Origin: an uncultured Hyphomonas sp.
Lineage (GTDB): Bacteria > Pseudomonadota > Alphaproteobacteria > Caulobacterales > Hyphomonadaceae
DNA length: 64,000 nt
NCBI RefSeq assembly: GCF_963675305.1
Contig: NZ_OY776147.1
Span: forward strand, 3,348,001-3,412,000
Reading direction: 5' to 3'
Both the position numbers and the translations under genes were made by a program. Below the pieces are notes generated by a model that saw only the letters and a list, made by a program, of their open reading frames with translations, was not told where the DNA came from and made no database searches. Positions within the stretch are counted from its first letter, which is position 1. Every line of letters starts with the position of its first letter. This document shows, one piece after another, positions 33,150-43,039 of this stretch.

Positions 33150-33800
33150 ATGAGCAGCGCGACCTATCACTCGGTGGATCAGTTGCCGGACACGCTGACC
33201 GTGTTCCCGCTGCCGGGCGTTGTGCTGTTCCCGCACTGGCACCTGCCGCTGAATATCTTCGAGCCGCGCTATCTGAACATGATCGATGATGCGATGGCGG
33301 GGAACCGGCTGATCGGGATGATCCAGAGCATCGGCGGCTCACGGGAGAAGCCGGACCTGATCGGTGTCGGCTGCGCCGGACGTATCACATCCTATGCAGA
33401 GACCGATGACGGACGCTACCTGATCACGCTGGCGGGCATCGCCCGGTTCCGCGTTCTGGAAGAGCTGGACGTTCGGACACCCTACCGCCAGGTGCGTCCC
33501 AACTGGGCGCCCTATGCGAATGATTTGCGTCCGGATTCGGAGATCGGCTTGCCGTCCCGGGAAGACCTCATCGCCGCGCTGCGCAAATATGTCAGCAGCC
33601 ACGACATGAAGGCCGACTGGCAGGCCGTCGAGGTCGCGCCGGTCGGCTCGCTGGTACAGGCGCTCGCCGCTGGCAGCCCGTTTTCCGTCATGGAGAAGCA
33701 GGCCTTGCTGGAAGCGCCGACCCTGAAAGACCGTGCGGACATGCTGATCACCATCCTGACAATGGATTCTGCTGGTTCCGGCGATGGAACCCTGCAATAG
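33150..33800 (+). CDS. LON substrate-binding domain protein
   Basis: 216 residues. LTVFPLPGVVLFPHWHLPLN and IFEPRYLNMIDDAMAG are the LON N-terminal substrate-binding domain (PUA-like). No AAA or protease domain follows, so it is a free-standing LON-N protein of unknown function. It is conserved next to the CnoX-like gene and a Trm112 gene in alphaproteobacteria. ATG 33150 lies 59 bp after the upstream stop. Confidence 0.88.
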   Translation: MSSATYHSVDQLPDTLTVFPLPGVVLFPHWHLPLNIFEPRYLNMIDDAMAGNRLIGMIQSIGGSREKPDLIGVGCAGRITSYAETDDGRYLITLAGIARFRVLEELDVRTPYRQVRPNWAPYANDLRPDSEIGLPSREDLIAALRKYVSSHDMKADWQAVEVAPVGSLVQALAAGSPFSVMEKQALLEAPTLKDRADMLITILTMDSAGSGDGTLQ

Positions 33801-33807
33801 GACGCCC

Positions 33808-34032
33808 ATGACTGACGACACGACCCAACCGCGCCCCGCCCATTCCGGCGTCGACCCGCGGCTCCTTGAAATCCTCATCTGCCCGCAGACCCGCCAGCCG
33901 CTTCGCTACAATGCCGAAACGGATGAACTGGTCTCGCCCAAGGCACGGCTGGCCTATCCGATCCGGGGCGGCATTCCGATCATGCTGCCGGAAGAGGCGC
34001 GGGACCTCGATACCGAAGAGGGCGGGGCATGA
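33808..34032 (+). CDS. Trm112-family small zinc-ribbon-like protein
   Basis: 74 residues. VDPRLLEILICPQTRQPLRY and LAYPIRGGIPIMLPEEAR are the Trm112/YcaR signatures. Only one cysteine of the first CxxC is kept (CPQT), so zinc binding may be lost, as in many bacterial members. The eukaryotic relative activates methyltransferases; the bacterial role is unclear. Its last codons overlap the next ATG (ATGA). Confidence 0.88.
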   Translation: MTDDTTQPRPAHSGVDPRLLEILICPQTRQPLRYNAETDELVSPKARLAYPIRGGIPIMLPEEARDLDTEEGGA

Positions 34033-34349
34033 GCACCATGGCCTGGCCGCTGAAACTGGTTTTCCGCAAGTCGGAAGGCGTTCTGTATGCCGAATTCGAT
34101 GACGGCAAATCCGGCACTGTTGGCTACAAGCGTTTGCGGGAACAGTCTCCGTCCGCTGCGGTTCGCGGTCATGGCAGCGGGCCGCCCCCGCCGCAGGCAC
34201 CCGTGCCGGACGACATTACCGTGCTGCGGGCAGACCCGGTCGGCCGGTATGCCTTGCGGATCGTCTTCTCCGACGGGCACGACAGCGGTCTCTACAACTG
34301 GGACCTTATCCGCAAGCTCACTGTCGGCGAAGAGGCCGTTACTGCATAA
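34029..34349 (+). CDS. DUF971 protein
   Basis: 106 residues. WPLKLVFRKSEGVLYAEFDD, LREQSPSAAVRGHG and YALRIVFSDGHDSGLYNWDL match DUF971, the N-terminal module of gamma-butyrobetaine hydroxylase found alone in bacteria and linked to iron-sulfur cluster handling in some species. It is translationally coupled to the Trm112 gene. The 3' end overlaps the convergent UbiH-type gene by 11 nt. Confidence 0.88.
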   Translation: MSTMAWPLKLVFRKSEGVLYAEFDDGKSGTVGYKRLREQSPSAAVRGHGSGPPPPQAPVPDDITVLRADPVGRYALRIVFSDGHDSGLYNWDLIRKLTVGEEAVTA

Positions 34350-35589
34350 GGCTCGGCAGGTGCGTCTGGTCGGCGCTGGCCTGCCGCGCCATAGCCCGGC
34401 GCAGTGGACCGATCCTGTTGGCTGCCGTCATGGCAAGACCCCGCAGCGGTTTCAGAACGGCATTGTCGTTTGAAAAGGCCCGGTCGATCACATCCATGAA
34501 CAGAGCGACGCTCGTCATGTCGAAGCGGCGCCATTGCTGGTAACGCTCCAGGGAAGGGGCCGCGCCATGATCGAGGCCGACTTCGCGTGCTTCCACCATG
34601 ATGTCGATCAGTGCGGCAACGTCCTTGAAGCCGAGATTCAGGCCCTGGCCGGCCAGCGGATTGATGCGGTGGGCCGCATCGCCCAGCAGCGCCACACGCG
34701 GGCCGGTCATCGCCTGGGCGAGGCGCATCTTCAGCGGATAGGAAATGACGGGTCCGTCGATGGTCATATGACCGGCGAAATCCTCAAAGCGGGCGTTCAG
34801 TTCGGCTTCGATGTCTTCCACCGGCATATCGGCCAGTGCTTCGGCGGCACCGCGTTTCATGTACCAGGCGAGGTTCGCCTTGTTGTCCGGCATGGGCAGG
34901 GTGGCGAAGGGGCCTTCCGGCATGAACAGCTGGCGGGCAATCCCTTCATGCGGCCGGTCCAGTTTCACATTGGCGGCGAAAACTGATTTTCCGTAGTCAT
35001 GATCCTCGGTTCCGATGCCCAGCGCATCCCGGACCGTGGAATTGACCCCGTCGCAGGCCGCCACCAGACGGGTCCGGATCCGGGTGCCGTCTTCCAGCAC
35101 CACCGTGGCCGGTCCGGGGCCATCTTCGAGTGACTGGAACCGGGCCTTGTGAAGGATCGTCAGGCCCTCTTCAGTGCCTGCAATCTGACCAGCAATCTCG
35201 TCCAGGGCCTTCTGAAGGTCGGCAGACGGGACCATTTGCCCCAGGGGCTGGCCGTCATTATCCGCCGGAAGGTCCTCATTTCCGAAGATCACGCCCGGTG
35301 CACCGAAGACATGGCTGCCGCCGTCGACCGCTTCGAGCCCGTTCAGGGGGGCGATGACCCCCTCCAGCAGCGGGTGAACACCGGTCGCGCCCAGCATGCG
35401 CCAGCTGCCGCGGACTATAGCGAATGTGCGGGTATCCGTAGCAGGCGCTGCAGAAGGATCGCGCGCATCTATCAGGATTGTCGAGAAACCGCGTTGGACG
35501 GCAAGAATCGCCAGCGAGGTGCCAACCGGCCCGGCCCCGACAATAACGAGGTCTACGGGTTCGTTGGACGATGGGGATGGTTTAGACAT
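34339..35589 (-). CDS. UbiH/COQ6-family FAD-dependent hydroxylase
   Basis: 416 residues. VIVGAGPVGTSLAILAVQRG binds FAD at the N-terminus, and the second FAD motif GDAAHRINPLAGQGLNLGFKD is typical of UbiH/VisC/COQ6 monooxygenases. ACDGVNSTVRDALGI is the middle DG motif. It probably hydroxylates the ubiquinone ring, but the position cannot be told from sequence. It is divergent from amt. Confidence 0.88.
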   Translation of the reverse strand: MSKPSPSSNEPVDLVIVGAGPVGTSLAILAVQRGFSTILIDARDPSAAPATDTRTFAIVRGSWRMLGATGVHPLLEGVIAPLNGLEAVDGGSHVFGAPGVIFGNEDLPADNDGQPLGQMVPSADLQKALDEIAGQIAGTEEGLTILHKARFQSLEDGPGPATVVLEDGTRIRTRLVAACDGVNSTVRDALGIGTEDHDYGKSVFAANVKLDRPHEGIARQLFMPEGPFATLPMPDNKANLAWYMKRGAAEALADMPVEDIEAELNARFEDFAGHMTIDGPVISYPLKMRLAQAMTGPRVALLGDAAHRINPLAGQGLNLGFKDVAALIDIMVEAREVGLDHGAAPSLERYQQWRRFDMTSVALFMDVIDRAFSNDNAVLKPLRGLAMTAANRIGPLRRAMARQASADQTHLPSLMQ

Positions 35590-35800
35590 GATGACTAGCT
35601 ACGCCTGTCCCAACGCCTCGTCTAGCGGTGGTGACGAATTGGTCGATTAGCCGCAACGCTGCACAAAAATTGACCACGAGCCTTCAGAATACCCCTCTCA
35701 ACCGAGGCGCCAAGCGACTTTCATGGGCACCCGAAATCATATCGGGAGTGGGAGAGCGCGGGGGGTCCCGAGCTCCGAAACTGCGACATGGAGGGGCCGA

Positions 35801-37192
35801 ATGGGCCAGTTACTGAAAAGAATGACGCGCGGGGTGGCCTTGCTGCCAGTCCTCGCGTTCACGGGGGCGCTCGCATACGCACAGGAGGGAGATCTGGAAG
35901 CGCGGCTGGCAGCGCTTGAAGAGTCAGTGAACACCAGCGCCAGTTCCTATGTCGACAACTCCTACCTGTTCCTGATCGGCGGCATCATTGTCATGCTGAT
36001 GGCTGCCGGCTTCCTCTGCCTGGAAGTGGGCCTGGTCCGTTCGAAGAACGCCGCCATGCAGTCGATGAAGAACGTGCTGCTCTATTCCATCGCCGGCCTG
36101 ATGTTCTGGCTGGTCGGTTACAACATGGCATATCCGGGTTCGAGCATCCTTGGTGGCCTGCTCGGCACGACGCCGGGTCCGTGGTCGCCTCCGCCGCTCG
36201 ATCAGTCCCATGGCGACTATGCCGCTTCGTCCGACTGGTTCTTCCAGATGGTGTTCGTGGCAACCGCTGCCTCGATCGTCTCCGGGACTGTGGCCGAGCG
36301 CGTGAAACTGTGGGGCTTCCTTGCTTTCACCGCCGTGCTGACCGCTTTCATCTATCCGATCGTTGTGTCCTGGGAGTGGGGCGGCGGCTACCTCGACTCC
36401 GAATGGGCCTTCTCCGACTTCGCTGGTTCCACGCTGGTTCACTCCGTTGGCGGCTGGGCAGCGCTCATGGGGGCGATCATCATCGGCCCGCGGACCGGCA
36501 AGTATTTCGGCAAGCAGATCAACCCGATGCCGGGCTCCAACATCCCGCTCGCCGGCTTGGGTACCTTCATCCTGTGGTTCGGCTGGTTCGGCTTCAACGG
36601 GGCCTCGCAGCTCGCTGCCGGCACCGTGACGGACATCAACTCGGTCGCCGCGATCTTTGCCAACACCAATATGGCGGCTGTCGGCGGCGTGCTGGCCGCA
36701 ACGATCACCACGGCTGTCCTCTATAAGGGCAAGGTTGACGCAACCATGGTCTTCAACGGTGCCATCGGCGGACTCGTGTCGATTACGGCTGAACCGCTGG
36801 CGCCATCCATGGGCGCTTCGGTCCTGATCGGTGCGGTCGGCGGTGTGCTCGTCGTGGTCAGCGTTCCGATGCTCGACAAGCTCAAGATCGACGATGTCGT
36901 CGGCGCCATCCCGGCTCACCTGGTTTGCGGTATTTGGGGTACGATCATCGTCGCAGCTTCCTACGGCAACCACATCATGCCGGTGGAGATCGATGGCGAG
37001 CTGCAGACCAGCTACTTCGGTCAGCTTGTCGGTATCCTGCTGACGGGTGTCTGGGTCTCGGTTGCTTCCGTGATCGTCTGGATGGCCCTGAAGTACACGA
37101 TTGGCGTCCGCGCCAGCGAGGAAGAGGAAATGGCCGGTATGGACGTTTCCGAAGTTGGTCTCGAAGCCTATCCGGACTTCACCAACGCCTAA
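35801..37192 (+). CDS. amt: Ammonium transporter Amt
   Basis: 463 residues. A cleavable signal peptide (GALAYAQ) is followed by 11 expected membrane segments; SYLFLIGGIIVMLMAAGFLCLEVGLVRSKN is split here into its recognisable parts. LWFGWFGFNGASQLA and DDVVGAIPAHLVCGIWGT are strong Amt motifs, the latter with a pore His region. It conducts ammonium/ammonia across the inner membrane. No glnK partner is adjacent, unlike in many bacteria. GAGGGGCC precedes ATG 35801, and a strong terminator follows. Confidence 0.95.
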   Translation: MGQLLKRMTRGVALLPVLAFTGALAYAQEGDLEARLAALEESVNTSASSYVDNSYLFLIGGIIVMLMAAGFLCLEVGLVRSKNAAMQSMKNVLLYSIAGLMFWLVGYNMAYPGSSILGGLLGTTPGPWSPPPLDQSHGDYAASSDWFFQMVFVATAASIVSGTVAERVKLWGFLAFTAVLTAFIYPIVVSWEWGGGYLDSEWAFSDFAGSTLVHSVGGWAALMGAIIIGPRTGKYFGKQINPMPGSNIPLAGLGTFILWFGWFGFNGASQLAAGTVTDINSVAAIFANTNMAAVGGVLAATITTAVLYKGKVDATMVFNGAIGGLVSITAEPLAPSMGASVLIGAVGGVLVVVSVPMLDKLKIDDVVGAIPAHLVCGIWGTIIVAASYGNHIMPVEIDGELQTSYFGQLVGILLTGVWVSVASVIVWMALKYTIGVRASEEEEMAGMDVSEVGLEAYPDFTNA

Positions 37193-37215
37193 GTTGCGGC
37201 TCTCCGAAACGAAAA

Positions 37216-37244
37216 CCCCCGGCAGGGAACTGCCGGGGGTTTTT
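37216..37244 (+). terminator. Intrinsic terminator after amt
   Basis: CCCCCGGCAG pairs with CTGCCGGGGG around a GGAA loop, then five T residues. Flanking AAAA on the 5' side suggests it can also work in the opposite direction for the convergent gene. Confidence 0.92.
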
Positions 37245-37266
37245 CATTGTGTGAGAGGCAGGGGGG

Positions 37267-37683
37267 TTATTGTTCCGGCGTCTCGTCTGCCGGCTGGGTC
37301 ATGTCCCCGTCCTGCGTGGCCTGGATCTCACTTTCATCATAAGGCCCGCTGACTTCGACAACCGTCACCTCTTCCTCAGGAACGATGACTTCTTCACCCA
37401 CCTCAGTGAAGATCGCTTCTTCCTCCGATTCCGGTGTTTCGGCCACAATGACCGGGGCGTCATCCTCGATCTCGGCAATCTCCAGAGCGTCCTGTTCCAG
37501 CCGGGCGCGCTGAAGCTCGTTCAGCTCCTGAACGGACATGCCGTCCTGGTCAGCGGGGACTTCGTCAAACATTGCTGCCTTGGAGGCGTTAACTGACGTG
37601 GCATCTTCATTCATTTCCTGCGCATTCGCAGACGCAAATGTTAACAGCGCGAAGGCTGCGGGTATGATCAGGGCGCGTGTCAT
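37267..37683 (-). CDS. Secreted, highly acidic protein of unknown function
   Basis: 138 residues. A clean signal peptide ends ALLTFASANAQ. The mature part has a short predicted helix (SVQELNELQRARLEQDALEI) and then long Glu/Asp/Val runs such as EEEAIFTEVGEEVIVPEEEV. Not recognised. Composition suggests a disordered, possibly metal- or wall-associated periplasmic protein. It is convergent with amt and divergent from ftsK. Confidence 0.65.
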   Translation of the reverse strand: MTRALIIPAAFALLTFASANAQEMNEDATSVNASKAAMFDEVPADQDGMSVQELNELQRARLEQDALEIAEIEDDAPVIVAETPESEEEAIFTEVGEEVIVPEEEVTVVEVSGPYDESEIQATQDGDMTQPADETPEQ

Positions 37684-37908
37684 TTCATGACTCCTTTGCT
37701 GCTTCCTGGTTGTCCTTGATCAATCGCGCACCGGGCCGGATGTTCCATGATTACAGGAATTAAATGATCTGGACGGGCCGGCGCCGCCTGAAGCGGAAGG
37801 GCAGGCGGCCGGAAAAATGCCGGCCGGTTTCAGGCCGGATCCCGCGTGCTGAAATCGTTAATTCGCAACTGAAAAAGTCTTCAGCGCATTTGCCCGGAAT
37901 TAAGGTTG
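37684..37908. other. Intergenic region upstream of ftsK
   Basis: 225 bp. It contains a GC-rich hairpin CGGCCGG/CCGGCCG at 37806-37826 with an AAAAATG loop, and three TTAA half-sites (37758, 37858, 37900) with no N7 pairing. An unlikely 70-codon frame crosses it. Promoters for both divergent genes are expected here. Confidence 0.5.
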
Positions 37909-40479
37909 ATGGCTCAGATTGGCCACTCCACCGACAACACGGAGCCGTCCCCCTTCATGACCGACTATGCTTATGATGATGACGCAACCCATTTCAGCGT
38001 TAGCGATCCTGTCTGGCGCATCCTGACGGGTGCCGCCGCCTTTGCGATCGGCGTATTCATCTGCGGCAGTGTCGGCTCCTATGTTGCGACGGATCCTTCC
38101 TGGAATGCGGCGACGGATTCAGATGTGCAGAACCTGTTCGGACGCTCCGGTGCCGTGTTCGCAGACCTCGCCCGCCAGACGCTGGGCTGGTCGGCCTGGA
38201 CAGCCGGGCTGGCGCTGATGATCGGCGGCGCGATGCGCACCGTCCTGATCGGCGCGCCGCGCATGCACCGCTGGGTGAAAGGCTTTCTGTTCGTGCCGTT
38301 TTCGGCGGCGTTCTTTGCAGCCTGGCCGGTGCCGCAATCCTGGCCGCTGAGCGCCGGGCTTGGCGGTGTGGTCGGCGATGGCATGTTCCACTTCGCCGCG
38401 ATGCCGTTCCGCGCGCTGATGCTGCCATCCCCGGAAGGCTGGGCCGCGTTCTTCCTTGGGGTCCTGGCGCTCTGGGCCGGCCTGTCGGCGCTTGGCTTCC
38501 GCCGCGGTGATGCCCGTCTCCTGAAACACGCCGCCGCAACCTCCGGCGCACGGGCGGCCCGCAAGGCGAGCGGCGTGGGCGGCTTGCTGCTGGCCATTGC
38601 CCGGACCCTCGCGCCGAAGCGCAAGGCTGTGCTCGAAGACGAAGACATGATCGATGCGCGTGAAGAGCGCGCCCGCGTCGTGATGTCCGATGACGACGAA
38701 ACCCCCGGCTTCCTGCGCAAGCGCGGCAAGACAGTCATCGAGATCGAAGACGACGAGGACTTCGATGACGACGAGGAATATCTCGACGACGCCGAAGACG
38801 ATTACGATGATTATGACGACGAGGCCGAAGCCGACGCTGACGATTATGATGACGAGGATGAAGAACAGGAACGCAAGCCGCTCTTCACCCTGCCGAAGCC
38901 GAAACCGAAACAACAGGCATCCGCGCCCCGCGTTGCCAAGCCGATGGAACGCCGCCGCAAGGCCGGCCGCCTGCCAACCATCGACCTCCTGGAGCAGACC
39001 GCCGAACGCGCCGACTCGATCGACGAAGATGCGCTGCTCGCCAAGGCTGCCAAACTGTCGGACGTTCTCAAGGAATTCGGTGTCCGCGGCCGCGTGAAGG
39101 AAGTGCGCCCGGGCCCGGTCATTACCCTGTTCGAGATGGAACCGGCACCGGGGGTGAAATCCTCCCGCGTGATCTCTCTGGCAGATGATATTGCCCGCTC
39201 CATGAGCGCAAAGTCTGCGCGTGTGGCCGTCGTGCCGGGGAAGAACGCCATCGGTATCGAACTCCCGAACGAAGATCGCGACACGGTCTATCTCCGTACG
39301 CTGCTGCAGTCGGATGCCTATACCGGCTCGCGCGCCAGCCTGCCGATGGCGCTTGGCGAAGACATTGGCGGTGTGCCGACCGTGGTCGACCTCGCCAAGA
39401 TGCCTCACCTTCTGATCGCCGGTACGACGGGTTCCGGCAAGTCGGTCGGTGTGAACGCGATGATCCTGTCACTGATCTATCGCCACACGCCGGAACAGTG
39501 CCGCTTCATCATGATTGACCCGAAAATGCTGGAACTCTCGATCTATGAGGGCATCCCGCACCTTCTGGCACCGGTCGTGACCGATCCGAAAAAGGCCGTG
39601 AACGCGCTGCAGTGGACGGTGCGTGAAATGGAAAGCCGCTATGAGCTGATGTCCAAGGCCGGTGTCCGGAACCTGGCGGGCTTCAACGAAAAGGCTGCGA
39701 AATACCGCAATTCGGGCGAGAACCTCGTCCGCAAGGTCCAGACCGGCTTCGATGACCGCGGCAAGCCTGTCTATGAAACCGAAATTCTGCCAACGGAGCA
39801 TATTCCGAACATTGTCGTCGTGATCGACGAGATGGCCGACCTGATGCTGGTGGCCGGCAAGGAAGTGGAAGGCTGTGTCCAGCGTCTCGCCCAGATGGCG
39901 CGTGCGGCCGGCATCCACCTGATCACCGCGACGCAGCGTCCATCCGTGGACGTCATCACCGGTACGATCAAGGCCAACTTCCCGACCCGTATCTCCTACA
40001 TGGTGACTACGAAGATCGACTCCCGCACCATCCTCAACGAGCAGGGCGCCGAACAGCTGCTCGGGATGGGTGACTTGCTCTATCAGGCACCGGGCCAGAA
40101 ATCGACGCGCCTGCACGGCCCGTTCGTTTCGGATGAAGATGTCGGCGCCGTTACCGACTGGCTGCGCGAGCAGGGCGAGCCGGACTATGTCATGGACATC
40201 CTGGAAGCGCCGGACGATGGCTCCACAGGGTCTGCTGTCATGGACGCGATGCTCGGCACGTCGACGGGCGATGAGGAAGACGATCTCTTCGCACAGGCCA
40301 TCGCCATCGTGGTCCGCGACCAGCGCGCGTCGACCTCCTATCTCCAGCGCCGCCTGAAGATCGGCTACAACAAGGCAGCTGGCGTCATCGACCGATTGGA
40401 GGAAGAGGGGGTCATCTCCGCACCGAACCATGCCGGCAAACGCGAAGTCCTGGCGAACGCGCGTCCGTCACCGGAATGA
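37909..40479 (+). CDS. ftsK: DNA translocase FtsK
   Basis: 856 residues. About four N-terminal membrane helices lie within residues 35-190, then a linker whose middle (about 275-322) is extremely Asp/Glu-rich. The motor domain has Walker A AGTTGSGKSVGVN near residue 505 and Walker B VVVIDEMADLM. The C-terminal gamma winged helix has STSYLQRRLKIGYNKAAGVI. FtsK couples septum formation to chromosome-dimer resolution with XerCD; xerD is also in this window. The start follows TAAGG at 37909; MTDYAYDDD at 37957 is an alternative. Confidence 0.95.
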   Translation: MAQIGHSTDNTEPSPFMTDYAYDDDATHFSVSDPVWRILTGAAAFAIGVFICGSVGSYVATDPSWNAATDSDVQNLFGRSGAVFADLARQTLGWSAWTAGLALMIGGAMRTVLIGAPRMHRWVKGFLFVPFSAAFFAAWPVPQSWPLSAGLGGVVGDGMFHFAAMPFRALMLPSPEGWAAFFLGVLALWAGLSALGFRRGDARLLKHAAATSGARAARKASGVGGLLLAIARTLAPKRKAVLEDEDMIDAREERARVVMSDDDETPGFLRKRGKTVIEIEDDEDFDDDEEYLDDAEDDYDDYDDEAEADADDYDDEDEEQERKPLFTLPKPKPKQQASAPRVAKPMERRRKAGRLPTIDLLEQTAERADSIDEDALLAKAAKLSDVLKEFGVRGRVKEVRPGPVITLFEMEPAPGVKSSRVISLADDIARSMSAKSARVAVVPGKNAIGIELPNEDRDTVYLRTLLQSDAYTGSRASLPMALGEDIGGVPTVVDLAKMPHLLIAGTTGSGKSVGVNAMILSLIYRHTPEQCRFIMIDPKMLELSIYEGIPHLLAPVVTDPKKAVNALQWTVREMESRYELMSKAGVRNLAGFNEKAAKYRNSGENLVRKVQTGFDDRGKPVYETEILPTEHIPNIVVVIDEMADLMLVAGKEVEGCVQRLAQMARAAGIHLITATQRPSVDVITGTIKANFPTRISYMVTTKIDSRTILNEQGAEQLLGMGDLLYQAPGQKSTRLHGPFVSDEDVGAVTDWLREQGEPDYVMDILEAPDDGSTGSAVMDAMLGTSTGDEEDDLFAQAIAIVVRDQRASTSYLQRRLKIGYNKAAGVIDRLEEEGVISAPNHAGKREVLANARPSPE

Positions 40480-40526
40480 CCGTCGCCTGAACACTCTCAC
40501 CCGGTTAAGGTGGGCACTTGGGGCAA

Positions 40527-40560
40527 CCCCCGTTCGCGGTGAAATGCGAACGGGGGTTTC
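40527..40560 (+). terminator. Intrinsic terminator after ftsK
   Basis: CCCCCGTTCGC pairs with GCGAACGGGGG around an 8-nt loop and is followed by TTTCATTTT. It lies about 48 nt after the ftsK stop. Confidence 0.88.
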
Positions 40561-40645
40561 ATTTTGCCCGGACATTGCCGTCTTTCGGAACCTTTGCAGC
40601 CAATTTACCGCGTCATCTTCCCGGAAAGTGTTCGGGAGGGACGCC

Positions 40646-41332
40646 ATGCGCCGGATAATCTTGACCGCGGATGTTTTGATCGCGTTGCTGGTAATGGCGG
40701 TCTTCGCCTATGCCGGCACAGGGTATATTGATGCGCGTGGGCACGCGGCCGATTTCAAGACAAGAGCCGCCGAACTCACGGGCGCCGGAACAGGCGCCAG
40801 CGCACTCAGCCCGGAACAGCTCCGTATACTTCTTCTGGTCGAAGATCCGGGATTTATCCGCCACAGGGGGTTGGACCTGTCGAACAAAGGGGCGGGCCTG
40901 ACAACGATCACGCAATCCTTGTCAAAACGGCTTGCCTTTGAGGAGTTCCGTCCGGGTTTGAAGAAAATCCGGCAAACGGGATATGCGATCGGTCTGGAGT
41001 CGAGCCTGACCAAGGAAGAGATCCTGACCCTCTGGCTCGACACAGTGGAAATGGGACGGGACGCCAACGGCCAATGGGTCACCGGTTTCTACAGGGCCAG
41101 CGAAGCATTCTACGGCAAACCGGTCGAAGCGCTGAGCGATGCAGAATTTATTGAACTCGTTTCGCTTCCCATCGCTCCCGGCCATTTGAATCCCTTCCAT
41201 CGTGGACAGGATCTGGATGACCGGATTCAGAGAATCGCCCGCCGCGCGGCCGGGGATTGCAAACCGGAATCGGTGCGGGATGTCTGGCTGGAAGGCTGCG
41301 CTGTCCAGCCAGACGTCTCCCATCTCGGGTAA
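40646..41332 (+). CDS. Short GT51-type peptidoglycan transglycosylase
   Basis: 228 residues. One N-terminal membrane helix (VLIALLVMAVFAYAGTGYI) precedes a GT51-like domain: VEDPGFIRHRGLD (motif I with Glu), GLTTITQSLSKRL (motif II, normally GGSTITQQ), KKIRQ and LESSLTKEEILTLWLDTVEMG. The spacing between motifs I and II is short by roughly a dozen residues compared with MtgA or PBP1. It would polymerise lipid II into glycan chains, though the shortened active-site region raises doubt. GGGAGG lies upstream of the ATG. It lies downstream of ftsK after a terminator. Confidence 0.7.
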   Translation: MRRIILTADVLIALLVMAVFAYAGTGYIDARGHAADFKTRAAELTGAGTGASALSPEQLRILLLVEDPGFIRHRGLDLSNKGAGLTTITQSLSKRLAFEEFRPGLKKIRQTGYAIGLESSLTKEEILTLWLDTVEMGRDANGQWVTGFYRASEAFYGKPVEALSDAEFIELVSLPIAPGHLNPFHRGQDLDDRIQRIARRAAGDCKPESVRDVWLEGCAVQPDVSHLG

Positions 41333-41361
41333 GTTCGAGGAAAACGCTTCCTGCCGGGTCC

Positions 41362-42378
<1,017 letters not shown>

Positions 42379-42475
42379 GCTGGCGGTCTCCCTTATCTTT
42401 TCGGGGCGACACTAGCGGCCTGAAGCGGCAATACCAGAGGCGGTGGCCAACAAATTCGCGGACGCCCGGTCCCGC

Positions 42476-42988
42476 CTACTCCGCTTCGGTCAGCAGCTGG
42501 GTGAAGTCGATCACTTCAAACCCATGGCCGGTGGCGCGGACGAAGGCCTCGAAGTCTTCGCGGGAAACGGCCGTGGTGCCGGTATTGGTCAGCGGGTGAA
42601 AATTGACGGGATCGTGCGCCATCAGCGCCGCATCGACGAGAAAGCGCACGCGGCCCGCCTTGTCGTTCATCAGGGCAAAGGCGGTGACCGAGCCGGGCGT
42701 GACGCCGAGCAGGTCCTCCATCAGCTCCGGTGGGCCGAAGGACAGGCGTTTCGTGCCGATCAGCCGGTGAAGCTTGTTCAGCTTCAGCTCTGAGTGTGCC
42801 TCCGCCGCGATCAGGATGATCGCACCATCCTTGTCCTTCAGGAACAGGTTCTTGGTGTGCCCGCCCGGCATGGCGGCCTTCAGCTCCTTGCCCTGATCCA
42901 CAGTGAACACGGCCTCATGCCAGTGCGTCGTGTGCGCGATGCCGAGCGTGTCGAGATAAGCGAAAAGGTCTTCGGGGGTTGCCGTCAT
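42476..42988 (-). CDS. YbaK/ProX-type aminoacyl-tRNA deacylase
   Basis: 170 residues. YbaK-fold signatures: GGHTKNLFLKDKDG with the catalytic Lys, RLIGTKRLSFGPPE and LGVTPGSVTAFALMND. Free-standing ProX proteins hydrolyse Ala-tRNA-Pro, clearing misacylated tRNA. The start at 42988 is preferred because AAAGGGG sits 3 to 4 nt upstream; 43024 is possible. It is divergent from the DUF6065 gene. Confidence 0.85.
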   Translation of the reverse strand: MTATPEDLFAYLDTLGIAHTTHWHEAVFTVDQGKELKAAMPGGHTKNLFLKDKDGAIILIAAEAHSELKLNKLHRLIGTKRLSFGPPELMEDLLGVTPGSVTAFALMNDKAGRVRFLVDAALMAHDPVNFHPLTNTGTTAVSREDFEAFVRATGHGFEVIDFTQLLTEAE

Positions 42989-43039
42989 GGGCCCCTTTGG
43001 GCCAAGACTTGGCGCGTCCGTCAAGCGGTGAGCCTCCCC

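Noticed and set aside
32083..33342. A 419-codon minus-strand frame opposite the CnoX-like and LON genes
   Set aside because: No recognisable motifs; it is the usual high-GC antisense shadow.
35659..35675. Possible sigma54 promoter upstream of amt
   Set aside because: CTGCAC-N5-TTGA has mismatches in both the -24 GG and -12 GC dinucleotides, too weak to call.
37764..37976. Short 70-codon plus frame before ftsK
   Set aside because: Basic low-complexity peptide overlapping the ftsK start; no ribosome site.
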